Shown here piece after piece: positions 53,956 through 63,369 of a stretch of 64,000 nucleotides of DNA. Position numbers and translations under genes: made by a program. This stretch comes from Bartonella florencae (GTDB taxonomy: Bacteria > Pseudomonadota > Alphaproteobacteria > Rhizobiales > Rhizobiaceae): NCBI RefSeq assembly GCF_000312525.1, contig NZ_HE997453.1, positions 117,483 to 181,482 on the forward strand. Direction: 5' to 3'. Under the pieces are notes generated by a model. That model worked only from the letters and a program-made list of their open reading frames with translations, made no database searches and had not been told where the DNA came from. Position 1 is the first letter of the stretch. Each line of letters starts with the position of its first letter.

Positions 53956-54324
53956 ATGATGAAATTATTTAAAAATAATATACTAAATGTTTTAATAACG
54001 ACATTTTTCTTTTTTTCACAAATTATAAATGTTCAGGCAAGTCATTTTAAAAATGACTCTCAAAGAGAAAATATTGTTGCTTCTGTAATGGAAAAAAGTG
54101 AGAAGAAAGCTGTCAATGTAGCTTCTCTCTTCTCTATACCCAGTTTCACTCATCATGCAAAAAGTGAAGCTACTGCTGAGGGAAAAATTGAAAAGGTATT
54201 CGAGCCTATTTCACTGGGACTTTTTTCTACAATGGGAGCTTTAGGTTTTGGATCTTTGACCGGAGTCCTTATGTCCTTATTTAGTGGAATACTAGGATGG
54301 GCAATAGCTAAAATTAAAAAGTAG
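53956..54324 (+). CDS. Array protein 5: small exported membrane protein
   Basis: The 122-residue paralog has a signal peptide ending INVQA-S, SVMEKSEKK, FSIPSFTHHA and EGKIEKVFEPISLG. Its C-terminal region is longer and glycine-rich (TMGALGFGSLTGVLMSLFSGILGWAIAKI), possibly two short membrane passes, with a basic end. Last member; a strong terminator follows. Function unknown. Confidence 0.75.
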   Translation: MMKLFKNNILNVLITTFFFFSQIINVQASHFKNDSQRENIVASVMEKSEKKAVNVASLFSIPSFTHHAKSEATAEGKIEKVFEPISLGLFSTMGALGFGSLTGVLMSLFSGILGWAIAKIKK

Positions 54325-54375
54325 ATTATTCAAAAGTTCTTCATTACTTTTTTCTATTTTAAAAGTACTATTTTA

Positions 54376-54413
54376 CAGTCTGCCTCCTATAATTGAGAGG
54401 CAGGCTGTTTTTT
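54376..54413 (+). terminator. Strong intrinsic terminator of the array
   Basis: CAGTCTGCCTC (54376-54386) pairs, with one mismatch, to GAGGCAGGCTG (54397-54407). It is followed by TTTTTT (54408-54413). This is the clearest terminator in the window. Confidence 0.88.
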
Positions 54414-54958
54414 GTGTTTTCTATGATGAACTTTACTCATTACCAATAATACTGCAGAACGTAAATATAGTCCCTAATTAAGATAAAAATCGATAACTGA
54501 GAAAAAATATTACTCTAAATATACACTTACAAACAAAATACCATGAAATTACCTTATAAATCTTTTAATCTACATTCAGATTAGAGCATCTGAGTATTTA
54601 TTTTAGAGAATTTGATTGTTATTAAAGAATAAGAGCACAAGAAATTGAAAGGTTTTGCGAAAGCTCTTCATGAAAGATCGTCCTATGTATTAATCTTATT
54701 ATTTGTGAAATTGTATAAATGAATACAGATTGTAAACTTAACTCCATGAATAACAGAGAAGATCCAGCCAATGTGATCGAAATTTCTGTGAGTTTTTAAT
54801 GTTTATATTTCAAAAAGGAATAGTTAAGACTATTTCTTTTTATTATGGAGTAGGAAGAGGTAAACAAAGTTTCCTTCAATTTAATAATTTAAATATTATT
54901 AAAAACATGAAATAAATAACCTCACCGACTTACCAAAAATAAACGAAGGAAAAAATGT
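54414..54958. other. Spacer between array terminator and thrC
   Basis: About 545 bases without a supportable gene. CGAAGGA at 54944-54950 is the thrC ribosome site. Confidence 0.4.
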
Positions 54959-56356
54959 ATGAAATATATTAGCACGAGAGGTGAGGCTCCTGCTTTAGGC
55001 TTTACAGAAACTATCATGACAGGACTGGCTAATGATGGTGGACTTTATCTTCCAGAAAAATTTCCTCAATTATCATTCGATGCATTACGAGCACTCCGTG
55101 GTCAATCCTATATAACAATTGCTAAAACACTTCTTTGGCCCTTTGTGAATAATGAAATTGAATACACCGCTTTTGAAAATATGATTGCTGAATCTTACGC
55201 AACCTTCCATCATCCAGCAATCTGTCCGTTACTGCAAACTGGAACAAATGAATTTATTCTTGAACTTTTTCACGGTCCTACTTTAGCATTTAAAGATGTT
55301 GCAATGCAGTTTCTTTCTCGACTGATGGATTATATTCTGACTAAAAAAAACAAACGCGCAACAATTATTGCTGCCACATCAGGTGATACAGGTGGTGCTG
55401 CAATACAAGCTTTTGCTGGAAGAGAATATTCCGACGTTTTTATTTTATTTCCTAAAGGACGCGTATCACCCGTTCAACAAAAACAAATGACAACCCATAA
55501 AAATGCAAATGTTCATGCTATCGCCATTGACGGAAATTTTGATGATTGCCAAGCACTTGTTAAAGCAATGTTTAATGATCATAATTTTCGTCAAAAAAAA
55601 GCGCTTTCAGGAGTTAATTCGATAAATTGGGCGCGTATTATGGCGCAAATCGTTTATTATTTTTCATCTGCACTTTCTCTAGGGGCCCCCGATCGGGCTG
55701 TTTCATTTACTGTTCCTACTGGAAACTTCGGTGATATTTTTGCAGGTTATGTTGCAGCGCGTATGGGATTACCCATCGCTAAACTGGTCATTGCAACAAA
55801 CGATAATGACATCCTCGTACGCACATTGAAAAACGGTACTTATGAAACACAACCTATAACCCACACAACATCACCTTCTATGGATATTCAAATCTCTTCT
55901 AACTTTGAACGCTTGCTGTTTGAAAGTGGTAATCGCGATCCATTGTGGATTTGCAACGCAATGGAAAACTTGAAAAAAACAGGATATTTTAATCTTAACG
56001 AAAAACAGCTCAAAAATATATCCTCTCTCTTTTCTGCTGGGAAAAGTAGTATAGCCGAGACAGCACAAACAATTGACAGCGTTTATAAAGAAAGCGGCTA
56101 CCTCGCTGATCCACATACCGCTGTTGCGCTTAAAGTAGCGCGCGAAAACAAACAACCACACATTCCAATGATTGTTCTTGCTACTGCTCATCCTGCTAAA
56201 TTCCCTGATGCCATCAAAAGTGCCTGTGGAATTAATCCCCAATGGCCTTCTCGTCTCAACGATTTAATGGAACGCAAAGAGCATTTCATAGGTCTTGCTA
56301 ATGATGAAAAAATAGTCAAAGATTACATTTCTTTAAAATCACGTGCATATTATTGA
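54959..56356 (+). CDS. thrC: Threonine synthase
   Basis: PLP enzyme that converts O-phosphohomoserine to threonine. The 465-residue product has the family opening YISTRGEAP, the PLP lysine in HGPTLAFKDVAMQF, the phosphate loop AATSGDTGGAAIQAF and the conserved VPTGNFGDIFAGY. Its substrate is made by ThrB, whose gene is at the right edge of the window. The M16 peptidase gene follows closely, with a possible GTG start overlapping the thrC stop. Confidence 0.96.
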   Translation: MKYISTRGEAPALGFTETIMTGLANDGGLYLPEKFPQLSFDALRALRGQSYITIAKTLLWPFVNNEIEYTAFENMIAESYATFHHPAICPLLQTGTNEFILELFHGPTLAFKDVAMQFLSRLMDYILTKKNKRATIIAATSGDTGGAAIQAFAGREYSDVFILFPKGRVSPVQQKQMTTHKNANVHAIAIDGNFDDCQALVKAMFNDHNFRQKKALSGVNSINWARIMAQIVYYFSSALSLGAPDRAVSFTVPTGNFGDIFAGYVAARMGLPIAKLVIATNDNDILVRTLKNGTYETQPITHTTSPSMDIQISSNFERLLFESGNRDPLWICNAMENLKKTGYFNLNEKQLKNISSLFSAGKSSIAETAQTIDSVYKESGYLADPHTAVALKVARENKQPHIPMIVLATAHPAKFPDAIKSACGINPQWPSRLNDLMERKEHFIGLANDEKIVKDYISLKSRAYY

Positions 56357-56441
56357 ATTTAGTTGCATTAATTTAAATCAGCAATATTCCAATACCCTTA
56401 GAAATGGGGTATTTGGCCTGTTTAATGGAGTCGTAAACAAC

Positions 56442-57722
56442 ATGGGTGTAGATATCAGTCGCCTTAGTAATGGTTTGACTATCGCCACACATACAATGCA
56501 ACATATTGACAGTGTAGCACTCGGGATATGGATTAAAGTTGGCTCACGCAATGAAAACTTCACGCAACATGGTATCGCCCATCTTCTTGAACATATGGCT
56601 TTTAAAGGAACAGAAAATCGTACAGCCTTTCAAATTGCAACAGATATTGAAGATGTTGGTGGTGAAATCAATGCTACCACCAGTACTGAAACAACAGCCT
56701 ATTTTGCTCGTGTGCTCAAAGATGATATTCCGCTTGCCATTGATATTTTGGCCGATATTTTGATGTACTCAAAATTTGACGAAGAGGAATTAGAACGAGA
56801 AAAGCAAGTCATTCTTCAAGAAATCGGTGCCGCTCATGATGTTCCTGATGATATTGTTTTTGATCACTTTACTGAAACAGCTTTTCGTCATCAATCGCTT
56901 GGCCGCTCAATTTTAGGAACACCTAAAACAGTTCAATCCTTTACATCTGCTGACCTTCATAATTTTATGAATAAACAATACAGTGCAGACCGTATGATCA
57001 TCGTGGCAGCAGGAGCAGTACAGCACAAAAGCTTCTTGCGAGAAGTTGAAAGCCGTCTTAGCATTTTTCGCCCCCATTCAACTGCACCCCTCACCAACCT
57101 TGCAAATTATGTTGGAGGTGATTTTCGTGAATATCGCGATTTAATGGATACACAAATTGTTCTAGGTTTTGAAGGACGTGCTTATCATGCACGTGACTTT
57201 TATGCTGCCCAAATTCTTTCCATTATTCTTGGCGGGGGCATGTCATCACGCCTCTTTCAAGAGGTGCGAGAAAAACGTGGATTATGCTATTCTATTTATG
57301 CTTTTCATTGGGGTTTGTCAGATATCGGACTCTTTGGCATTCATGCCGCTACTGGACAAAAAGGACAAAAAGAACTACTCCCTGTGATTCTTGATGAGCT
57401 CTCTAAGATAAGCAAAAACATTCATGCCAATGAACTTCAACGAGCAAAAACGCAATATCGTGCTAACCTTACAATATCGCGGGAAAATCCATGTAGTCAA
57501 GCACATCTCATTGCCCGCCAGATGCTCCTTTACGGTCGACCAATTCCCATATCAGAAACAATTGAACGTTTAGAACTCATTACTCCTGCGAGATTAACGG
57601 ATTTAGCACGTCGCCTTTTTATCAATTCTACTCCAACATTAGCTGCTGTTGGCCCTGTTGGCTGCCTCATGAATTTTGATGATTTAACATCAATTCTTGC
57701 ATACAAAATGAAGCAAGCTTAA
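56442..57722 (+). CDS. M16 family zinc peptidase (mitochondrial processing peptidase-like)
   Basis: The 426-residue product has the inverted zinc motif HLLEH with the partner Glu downstream (EREKQVILQEI), and a second inactive-like domain with LGGGMSSRLFQEVREKRGLCY. This is the bacterial relative of mitochondrial processing peptidase beta. ATG 56442 (MGVDISRLSNGL) matches the family start. A GTG at 56343 would overlap thrC but adds non-conserved residues. Substrate unknown. Confidence 0.9.
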   Translation: MGVDISRLSNGLTIATHTMQHIDSVALGIWIKVGSRNENFTQHGIAHLLEHMAFKGTENRTAFQIATDIEDVGGEINATTSTETTAYFARVLKDDIPLAIDILADILMYSKFDEEELEREKQVILQEIGAAHDVPDDIVFDHFTETAFRHQSLGRSILGTPKTVQSFTSADLHNFMNKQYSADRMIIVAAGAVQHKSFLREVESRLSIFRPHSTAPLTNLANYVGGDFREYRDLMDTQIVLGFEGRAYHARDFYAAQILSIILGGGMSSRLFQEVREKRGLCYSIYAFHWGLSDIGLFGIHAATGQKGQKELLPVILDELSKISKNIHANELQRAKTQYRANLTISRENPCSQAHLIARQMLLYGRPIPISETIERLELITPARLTDLARRLFINSTPTLAAVGPVGCLMNFDDLTSILAYKMKQA

Positions 57723-58074
57723 AAAAATTACCAAAAAAGTTCTTATTACTAAATAAGTTTGGGGAATATTTATCAAATAGCTCGAGAAAACTACCCAACT
57801 CCAACTTCATATGATAGAGTATCTAATGAGCAAAGATCTATCTATGAAATCTGCAAACTCATAGTTTGATTTTGCCTTACAAAAATGTAATTTTCTATTA
57901 GCTTTAAACTTCATTGAAGCAATTTTAGAAGAATTCATTTTTGTATAAAATAGTATAACTTTTCAAAAAAAATAATAACCGCTTATTATGTAGCGGAAAT
58001 TATAAAAGGTGGACGTTTTTTCTCAAAAATCTAAATTAAAATTAAACATTCTAAAATGCTGAGAGTGGGACATT
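57723..58074. other. Spacer after the M16 gene
   Basis: About 350 bases with no gene seen. The next gene probably starts at GTG 58075. Confidence 0.4.
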
Positions 58075-59652
58075 GTGAAAAGTTTGCGTAAAATCATTGA
58101 AATTATCTTCATTGTAATCATCAGTTCTTTTGTTCAACTTACGTCAGCACAAGCAATTGAGCCCGTTAAAATTTCTTCTCAAGATGCAGCTCTTGATCTT
58201 TCAAAAGCAATCAAAATTTACCATACAAACAGCTCTATCTTTCAAACAAGTACAGCTCCAGGACAAGATGGTATTGTATGGCGTATTGAAGTGCAGGCAA
58301 AAAGTGAAAATTTTTCCGGAAACTGGGCTGTATTTTCTCTTGCAAACCCAACAGATGAACAAATTGACCGTCTTATTGTTGCTCCACATTATCGCATGGC
58401 CTATTCAAGCTTTCTTTGGCCAGATCTTGGATCAGCGCGAATTCAATCCATCACTCCAAGTGAAGGTTTTTCTCTCGATCGTCAGCCTAGTGCAAACTCT
58501 GATATCTTTCGTATTACACTGAATCCTGGCGCTGTTGTTACGTTTGTTGCCGAACTTAACTCTGCAAATCTGCCACAAATCTATTTATGGCAGCCTGACG
58601 CCTATAAGGATGCAATTAATTCTTATACGCTGTATCATGGGATTCTTCTTGGTATATCAGGTCTTTTAGCACTCTTATTAACTGTTCTTTTTGTTGTTCG
58701 TGGAACAGGGCTCTTCCCTGCAACAGCTGCTGTCGCGTGGGCAGTACTCTTTTATATTGGCATCGATTTTAACTTTTTAAATAAATTCTTTGCAGTAACG
58801 CTCACAACACAACCAATCTGGCGTGCTGGTACAGAAGTTGCACTTACTGCTACACTCTTCATTTTTCTTTTTACCTATCTATGCCTTAACCGCTGGCATT
58901 ATCATTTTAGTTATGGTGCTATTGTATGGATCATTGCTTTTTGTGGTCTTGGAGCATTTGCTATTTATGATCCAACCAGAGCTGCTGGCATCGCCCGCCT
59001 CTCATTTGGCCTCACTGCCATGCTTGGTATCATTTTAATCAGCTACTTTTCACTCCGAAGCTATGACCGCGCCATCATGCTTATCCCAACATGGTTGCTC
59101 ATTAGTTTTTGGTGCGTTGGGGCTTATGCCTGCATAGCGGGTTATTTAAACAATGACATTATCCAGCCAGCATTAGCAGGGGGATTAGTGCTTATTGTTC
59201 TTCTTATAAGTTTTACTGTTATGCAACAAACTTTTTCTCACGATGCTTTTCATGAAGGAATATTTTCTGACCTTGAACAACAAGTACTTGCCGCAAAGGG
59301 AGCTGGAAATATTATTTGGGATTGGAATGTTGAGCGTGATCGCATTGTTGTACATCCCAACATGGCAACCCTTTTTGGCACGGAATCCCATAAACTCAAT
59401 GGTTCTATGCGCAACTGGATTTCAGCCTTGCACCATGATGATCGTGAACGCTTTCAAGCCATATTAGATATCATTCTTAAAAATAAAAAGGACGTATTGA
59501 TCAAATTTTTCGACTGTCTTCTGGTGGTGGATATTATCATTGGTTTTCTCTTCGTGCACGCCCTGCTATGCAAAAAGATGGAAAAATTACACGCGTCATT
59601 GGCACTATTGTCAATATTACTAATCATAAAAAATCCGAAGAACGCTTATTAG
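58075..59652 (+). CDS. N-terminal part of a split membrane sensor GGDEF-EAL protein
   Basis: This frame has a signal peptide (ending near SAQA-IEP) and a periplasmic domain of about 160 residues resembling 7TMR-DISM extracellular domains. Seven or so membrane helices follow (about 190-390), then a PAS-like domain (NIIWDWNVERDRIVVHPNM, ISALHHDDRERF). After LKNKK it departs from conserved sequence and ends 53 residues later. The GGDEF-EAL part continues in the next frame from GGA 59490, across a five-A run at 59485-59489. One extra A would give a single protein of about 963 residues. As read, the gene is broken. Confidence 0.75.
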   Translation: MKSLRKIIEIIFIVIISSFVQLTSAQAIEPVKISSQDAALDLSKAIKIYHTNSSIFQTSTAPGQDGIVWRIEVQAKSENFSGNWAVFSLANPTDEQIDRLIVAPHYRMAYSSFLWPDLGSARIQSITPSEGFSLDRQPSANSDIFRITLNPGAVVTFVAELNSANLPQIYLWQPDAYKDAINSYTLYHGILLGISGLLALLLTVLFVVRGTGLFPATAAVAWAVLFYIGIDFNFLNKFFAVTLTTQPIWRAGTEVALTATLFIFLFTYLCLNRWHYHFSYGAIVWIIAFCGLGAFAIYDPTRAAGIARLSFGLTAMLGIILISYFSLRSYDRAIMLIPTWLLISFWCVGAYACIAGYLNNDIIQPALAGGLVLIVLLISFTVMQQTFSHDAFHEGIFSDLEQQVLAAKGAGNIIWDWNVERDRIVVHPNMATLFGTESHKLNGSMRNWISALHHDDRERFQAILDIILKNKKDVLIKFFDCLLVVDIIIGFLFVHALLCKKMEKLHASLALLSILLIIKNPKNAY

Positions 59653-60965
59653 ATGATGCCATCCACGACAGTTTAACAGGTCTGCCTAACCAACAAATTT
59701 TCTTCGATAGACTCCAAAACTATACCTCTTTGGCTAAAGCAAATATTAAAATTAGACCAACTGTTTTTATGATTGACTTCGATAATTTCCGTCAAATTAA
59801 CCGCAAATTAGGCATAGCTGTTGGCGATACTGTACTGCTCATCATAGCACGTCGTTTAAGCCGTCTTATTAATTTTCAAGATACATTATCACGTCTTTCT
59901 GCAGACCGCTTTGCAATCATTTTACTCAGTGAAACAGAACCACAGAAAATTGCTGCATTTGCAGATCATCTGCATAAAACAATCTCAGCACCTATTTCAC
60001 TTATAGAACAACAAATAACACTTTCAACATCAATCGGATTGGTTACATGGAGCGGAAATAGATCGACAGCTAAAGATATTCTAAATGATAGCGAACTAGC
60101 AATGATCCGTGCAAAACAAATGGGTGGCAACCACATTGAACCTTTTCGTCCTAATTTTCGGACCTTAGGTATTGAACATAATACAATGGCGAAAGATATT
60201 CATTACGCCATAAAACGCAATGAAATTAAAATCCTCTATCATCCCATTCTGAATTTGTCAGATGGACACATTATTGGTTTTGAAACAATTGTAGAATGGC
60301 ATCATCCAAATTATGGGAATCTCAATGTCTCTGATTTTATCAAGATCATAGAAAATGAACAAATCGTTATGGATTTAGCGCAATTTATCATTGATAATGT
60401 TGTTATCGATCTTACAAATGTGCAAGAAAAATTTTCTCAAAAATCTTTCTTTATTTCCATCAATTTACCAAGCACCGAAATGGTGCATCCTCGCTTTATT
60501 AGTCAATTGCGTTCTGCTTTGCTTCGCTACCCACTTAAAAAAGGAAGCTTGATGATAGAAATATCCGAGTTTGTCTTAAGAAAAAATCCTGAACAATCAG
60601 CACATTTTTTTGAACAAATTAAAGCTCTTGGAATGAATCTTGCACTCGACAACTTTGGAACAGGTTATTCATCACTTACTTATCTCGTGCGTTATCCATT
60701 CGACATGGTTAAATTAGATCGTTCACTTATCTCAATCGACTCTCCTAAGAAAAAGCTCGTGCTCAAATCTATTATTAACATGGCAACAGATCTTAATTTA
60801 CAAATCATCGCAGAAGGCGTCGAAAATGAAAAAGAAGCTCTTTTCCTCCGTCAAGAAGGCTGTAAATATGTTCAAAGTACACTCGTTACAAAGCCAATCG
60901 CCATTGAAGAATTAATCTCCCTCGTTCAAACGCATTTTCCTTATACAATTCAACATAATGGATAG
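59568..60965 (+). CDS. C-terminal part of the split gene: degenerate GGDEF and EAL domains
   Basis: The conserved frame actually opens at 59490 (GRIDQIFRLSSGGGYYHW, the end of the PAS domain). The GGDEF domain (DSLTGLPNQQIFFDRL) has SADRF at 59898-59912 where GGDEF is expected, so it should not make cyclic di-GMP. The EAL domain has ETI for EAL (60282), and DNFG (60648-60659) where a second metal-binding Asp is usual (DDFG). It keeps the Lys in MVKLDRSL and the Glu in AEGVEN. Phosphodiesterase activity is doubtful. It might be a c-di-GMP binder or a decaying gene. Confidence 0.75.
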   Translation: MQKDGKITRVIGTIVNITNHKKSEERLLDDAIHDSLTGLPNQQIFFDRLQNYTSLAKANIKIRPTVFMIDFDNFRQINRKLGIAVGDTVLLIIARRLSRLINFQDTLSRLSADRFAIILLSETEPQKIAAFADHLHKTISAPISLIEQQITLSTSIGLVTWSGNRSTAKDILNDSELAMIRAKQMGGNHIEPFRPNFRTLGIEHNTMAKDIHYAIKRNEIKILYHPILNLSDGHIIGFETIVEWHHPNYGNLNVSDFIKIIENEQIVMDLAQFIIDNVVIDLTNVQEKFSQKSFFISINLPSTEMVHPRFISQLRSALLRYPLKKGSLMIEISEFVLRKNPEQSAHFFEQIKALGMNLALDNFGTGYSSLTYLVRYPFDMVKLDRSLISIDSPKKKLVLKSIINMATDLNLQIIAEGVENEKEALFLRQEGCKYVQSTLVTKPIAIEELISLVQTHFPYTIQHNG

Positions 60966-60992
60966 AGCATTATACTAAATAAATAAGACGTT

Positions 60993-61595
60993 TCACGCAT
61001 GTCCCATTTCAGAAGCGAGATAGGCTGGATTTATCCCCATACGAACCAAGCTTTCATCGTATTTGCGGCTTAAATCACTTTCAAAAAGAAAACTGGGAGA
61101 GGTAGGGCTAATGAGCCAACCATTTGTAGAGATTTCTGCCTCAAGCTGCCCAGCTTTCCAGCCTGCATAACCCAAGGCTATGAGGGCATGTTGAGGGCCT
61201 TGATCACAACTGATTGCTTTTAATATATCAATCGTTGCAGTGAAACAGATTTTATCCGCAATAGAAACTGTTTCTTCACAAGTATAATCATCAGAATGCA
61301 GCACAAAACCGCGTGAAGGATCAACTGGTCCACCATAACGTACGGGAAACTTTTTTATTGGTTCAGTAAGACATTTTTTTTGACCACTGTTTATGACTCC
61401 AAGATGAAGTAAGAGTTCTGGAAAATCAATATGGTGCAATTGGTTAAGAATAATTCCCATAGCGCCGGCATCAGAATGCGAACAAACATAAATAACAGAA
61501 CGAATAAAGCGTTTGTCATTCATCCCTGGCATTGCTATGAGTAATTGACCACCTAAAAAGCTATTACATTGCTTCATCAATCTGTTATTCTCCAT
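60993..61595 (-). CDS. yqgE: YqgE/AlgH family protein
   Basis: The 200-residue product begins with the family block [18 protein letters not shown], then [35 protein letters not shown] and [15 protein letters not shown]. The biochemical role is not established. Convergent with the GGDEF-EAL gene; divergent from the next gene. Confidence 0.92.
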   Translation of the reverse strand: MENNRLMKQCNSFLGGQLLIAMPGMNDKRFIRSVIYVCSHSDAGAMGIILNQLHHIDFPELLLHLGVINSGQKKCLTEPIKKFPVRYGGPVDPSRGFVLHSDDYTCEETVSIADKICFTATIDILKAISCDQGPQHALIALGYAGWKAGQLEAEISTNGWLISPTSPSFLFESDLSRKYDESLVRMGINPAYLASEMGHA

Positions 61596-61648
61596 AATTT
61601 ACATGATAAAATTCACTTTAGTTAGTACGACAGGGAAATAAAGCTCTA

Positions 61649-62500
61649 ATGAGAAAAATTCAAATATTTACAAATTTAAAAAATATCGTAATTTGCCTTT
61701 ATAAAAAAAATTCCGTTACTTTAATCTTAACATTTATAATTTTAAAATTATCTAATGCCCCTGTCAGTGCCCAAATAAAAAAAGAAGCAGATCTTTTTGC
61801 AACATCTTGGTATGAATCAGAGGGTGGCCGTGTCAGATTAGCTATTACCAACCCTTCCATCTCTGGTATAAGAGAGGGCATTATTGAAATTGTTTTAAAA
61901 CCAGGATGGAAAACATATTGGCGTAATCCAGGAAATTCAGGCATAGTACCATTTTTTAACTTCAATCAAAAAGTTTCTTATGAAATCTTCTATCCCACGC
62001 CACAACTCTATGAAACAGAAAATGACTGGTCATTAGGCTATAAAGATAAAGTGGTTTTGCCCTTCAGTATTTCTGCTTTAAACAAAAATGTAAGTGGTAC
62101 TTTCACTCTTGGATTATGCCATAAAATCTGTCTTCCATTCACTGTTAACTTTGATTTTCCTCCATCCGGTCAAAAAAACACACATCTCCCTCTCTCCTTG
62201 TTAAAAAAAGCTCAAGATGCCTTACCCCGTACAACGCATCATGAATTTAAAATAAGCGCTGAAAAAGAAAAAGATACCCTCTTCATCAAAATACAAAATA
62301 ACAACAAGGGTATACCTTCTGCTCTTTTTTTAGATGGAGGAGAAATGCAAATTGGGCCAGCCAAAAAAGTCAGTGAAAACACAGAATACACACTCTTTAG
62401 CGCTCCACTTCATTTCATACCACATGAAGGAAACCACACAATTTTTTATACAATTTCTTTTAAAGATCATGCTTTCAGTGGAAAATTTATACTTTTATAG
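61649..62500 (+). CDS. DsbD N-terminal-like exported protein
   Basis: The 283-residue product has a basic start, a hydrophobic export helix (about 24-42) and a beta-rich domain like the N-terminal (alpha) domain of DsbD/ScsB: ATSWYESEGGRVRLAI, VLKPGWKTYWRNPGNSG and FTLGLCHKICLPF. The last has two cysteines five residues apart, typical of the family. The membrane and thioredoxin domains of DsbD are absent, so this is the free-standing rhizobial type. Confidence 0.8.
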   Translation: MRKIQIFTNLKNIVICLYKKNSVTLILTFIILKLSNAPVSAQIKKEADLFATSWYESEGGRVRLAITNPSISGIREGIIEIVLKPGWKTYWRNPGNSGIVPFFNFNQKVSYEIFYPTPQLYETENDWSLGYKDKVVLPFSISALNKNVSGTFTLGLCHKICLPFTVNFDFPPSGQKNTHLPLSLLKKAQDALPRTTHHEFKISAEKEKDTLFIKIQNNNKGIPSALFLDGGEMQIGPAKKVSENTEYTLFSAPLHFIPHEGNHTIFYTISFKDHAFSGKFILL

Positions 62501-62896
62501 ACAACATATTGACTTACAATGAGAATTTGTCATCTTGAACTTGCCCCAAATATGCTAAGATTTTCTTCATTTTAACCTTTCTTATATTGAAGCAATCAAA
62601 ATCATTTGCTTGCATATCCCACACAAGATTTGCGTATAAACAAAAACGATTGAAGAAAAAATGTCTTTTATGAACCACCTCAAGTGTCAAAGACTATCGC
62701 GGCATTTTAAACTAGCAAATAGTATGATGATAGTTTGTGTTTTCATCAACGTAAAGATGGTGCTACACAATAAATTTTACATTATACCATTCAGCAAGAG
62801 CATTATGAATAAGTTCAGAAGAATTGAGAAATATTTCTTATCTGCAACAAACTTTTCTTTCTACCCATGATAAAAGTAGCAAAGCTTGTAAAAAAT
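62501..62896. other. Spacer with a short ORF resembling the 40.7 kb remnant
   Basis: About 400 bases. A 69-codon plus-strand frame (62661-62870) starts MSFMNHLKCQ, close to MPFMNALKCQ at 40670. The similarity continues patchily in DNA for about 70 bases. It has no domain that I recognise and no good ribosome site, so I do not call it a gene. Confidence 0.4.
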
Positions 62897-63364
62897 CTAT
62901 TTTGAAAAATATCCATTTTCACGATATTCGGTAATTGCTTTGCGCGCCAAAACGTCTGCACGCTCATTATCTGGGTGTCCTGCGTGTCCTTTCACCCAAT
63001 GCCATCTGACCATATGACGAGAACACGCCTCTTCAAGAGCTTGCCACAACTCCATATTTTTTACAGGTTTCTTAGAGACAGTACGCCAATTATTTTTTTT
63101 CCAACCTTCAAGCCACATAGAAATACCGTTGCGTACATAAACAGAGTCCGTATAAAGATCGACAGAACAGGATTCCTTTAGCGCTTCCAATGCACAAATT
63201 GCTGCCATCAGTTCCATTTGATTGTTGGTGGTGTGCACTTTTCCACCATAAAGCTCACGTTCATGACCTTTCCAGCGTAAAATTGCTCCCCATCCACCAA
63301 TTCCAGGATTACCCGAACAAGCACCATCTGTATAAATTTCAACGACTTTTTGTTGATTTAACAT
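62897..63364 (-). CDS. rnhA: Ribonuclease HI
   Basis: Cleaves RNA in RNA-DNA hybrids. The 155-residue product has the four catalytic carboxylates: Asp in [12 protein letters not shown], Glu in [10 protein letters not shown], Asp in LYTDSVYV and the final Asp in [11 protein letters not shown], with HWVKGHAGH before it. ATG 63364 gives MLNQQK. An in-frame TTG 63373 would overlap the thrB stop. Confidence 0.95.
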   Translation of the reverse strand: MLNQQKVVEIYTDGACSGNPGIGGWGAILRWKGHERELYGGKVHTTNNQMELMAAICALEALKESCSVDLYTDSVYVRNGISMWLEGWKKNNWRTVSKKPVKNMELWQALEEACSRHMVRWHWVKGHAGHPDNERADVLARKAITEYRENGYFSK

Positions 63365-63369
63365 ACAAT

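Noticed and set aside
51794-54324. Calling the array VirB2 or TrwL pilins
   Set aside because: Size and signal peptide fit, but the two closely spaced membrane helices of VirB2-type pilins are not clear. The conserved EGKIEKVxEP motif is unlike them, and no other type IV secretion gene lies nearby.
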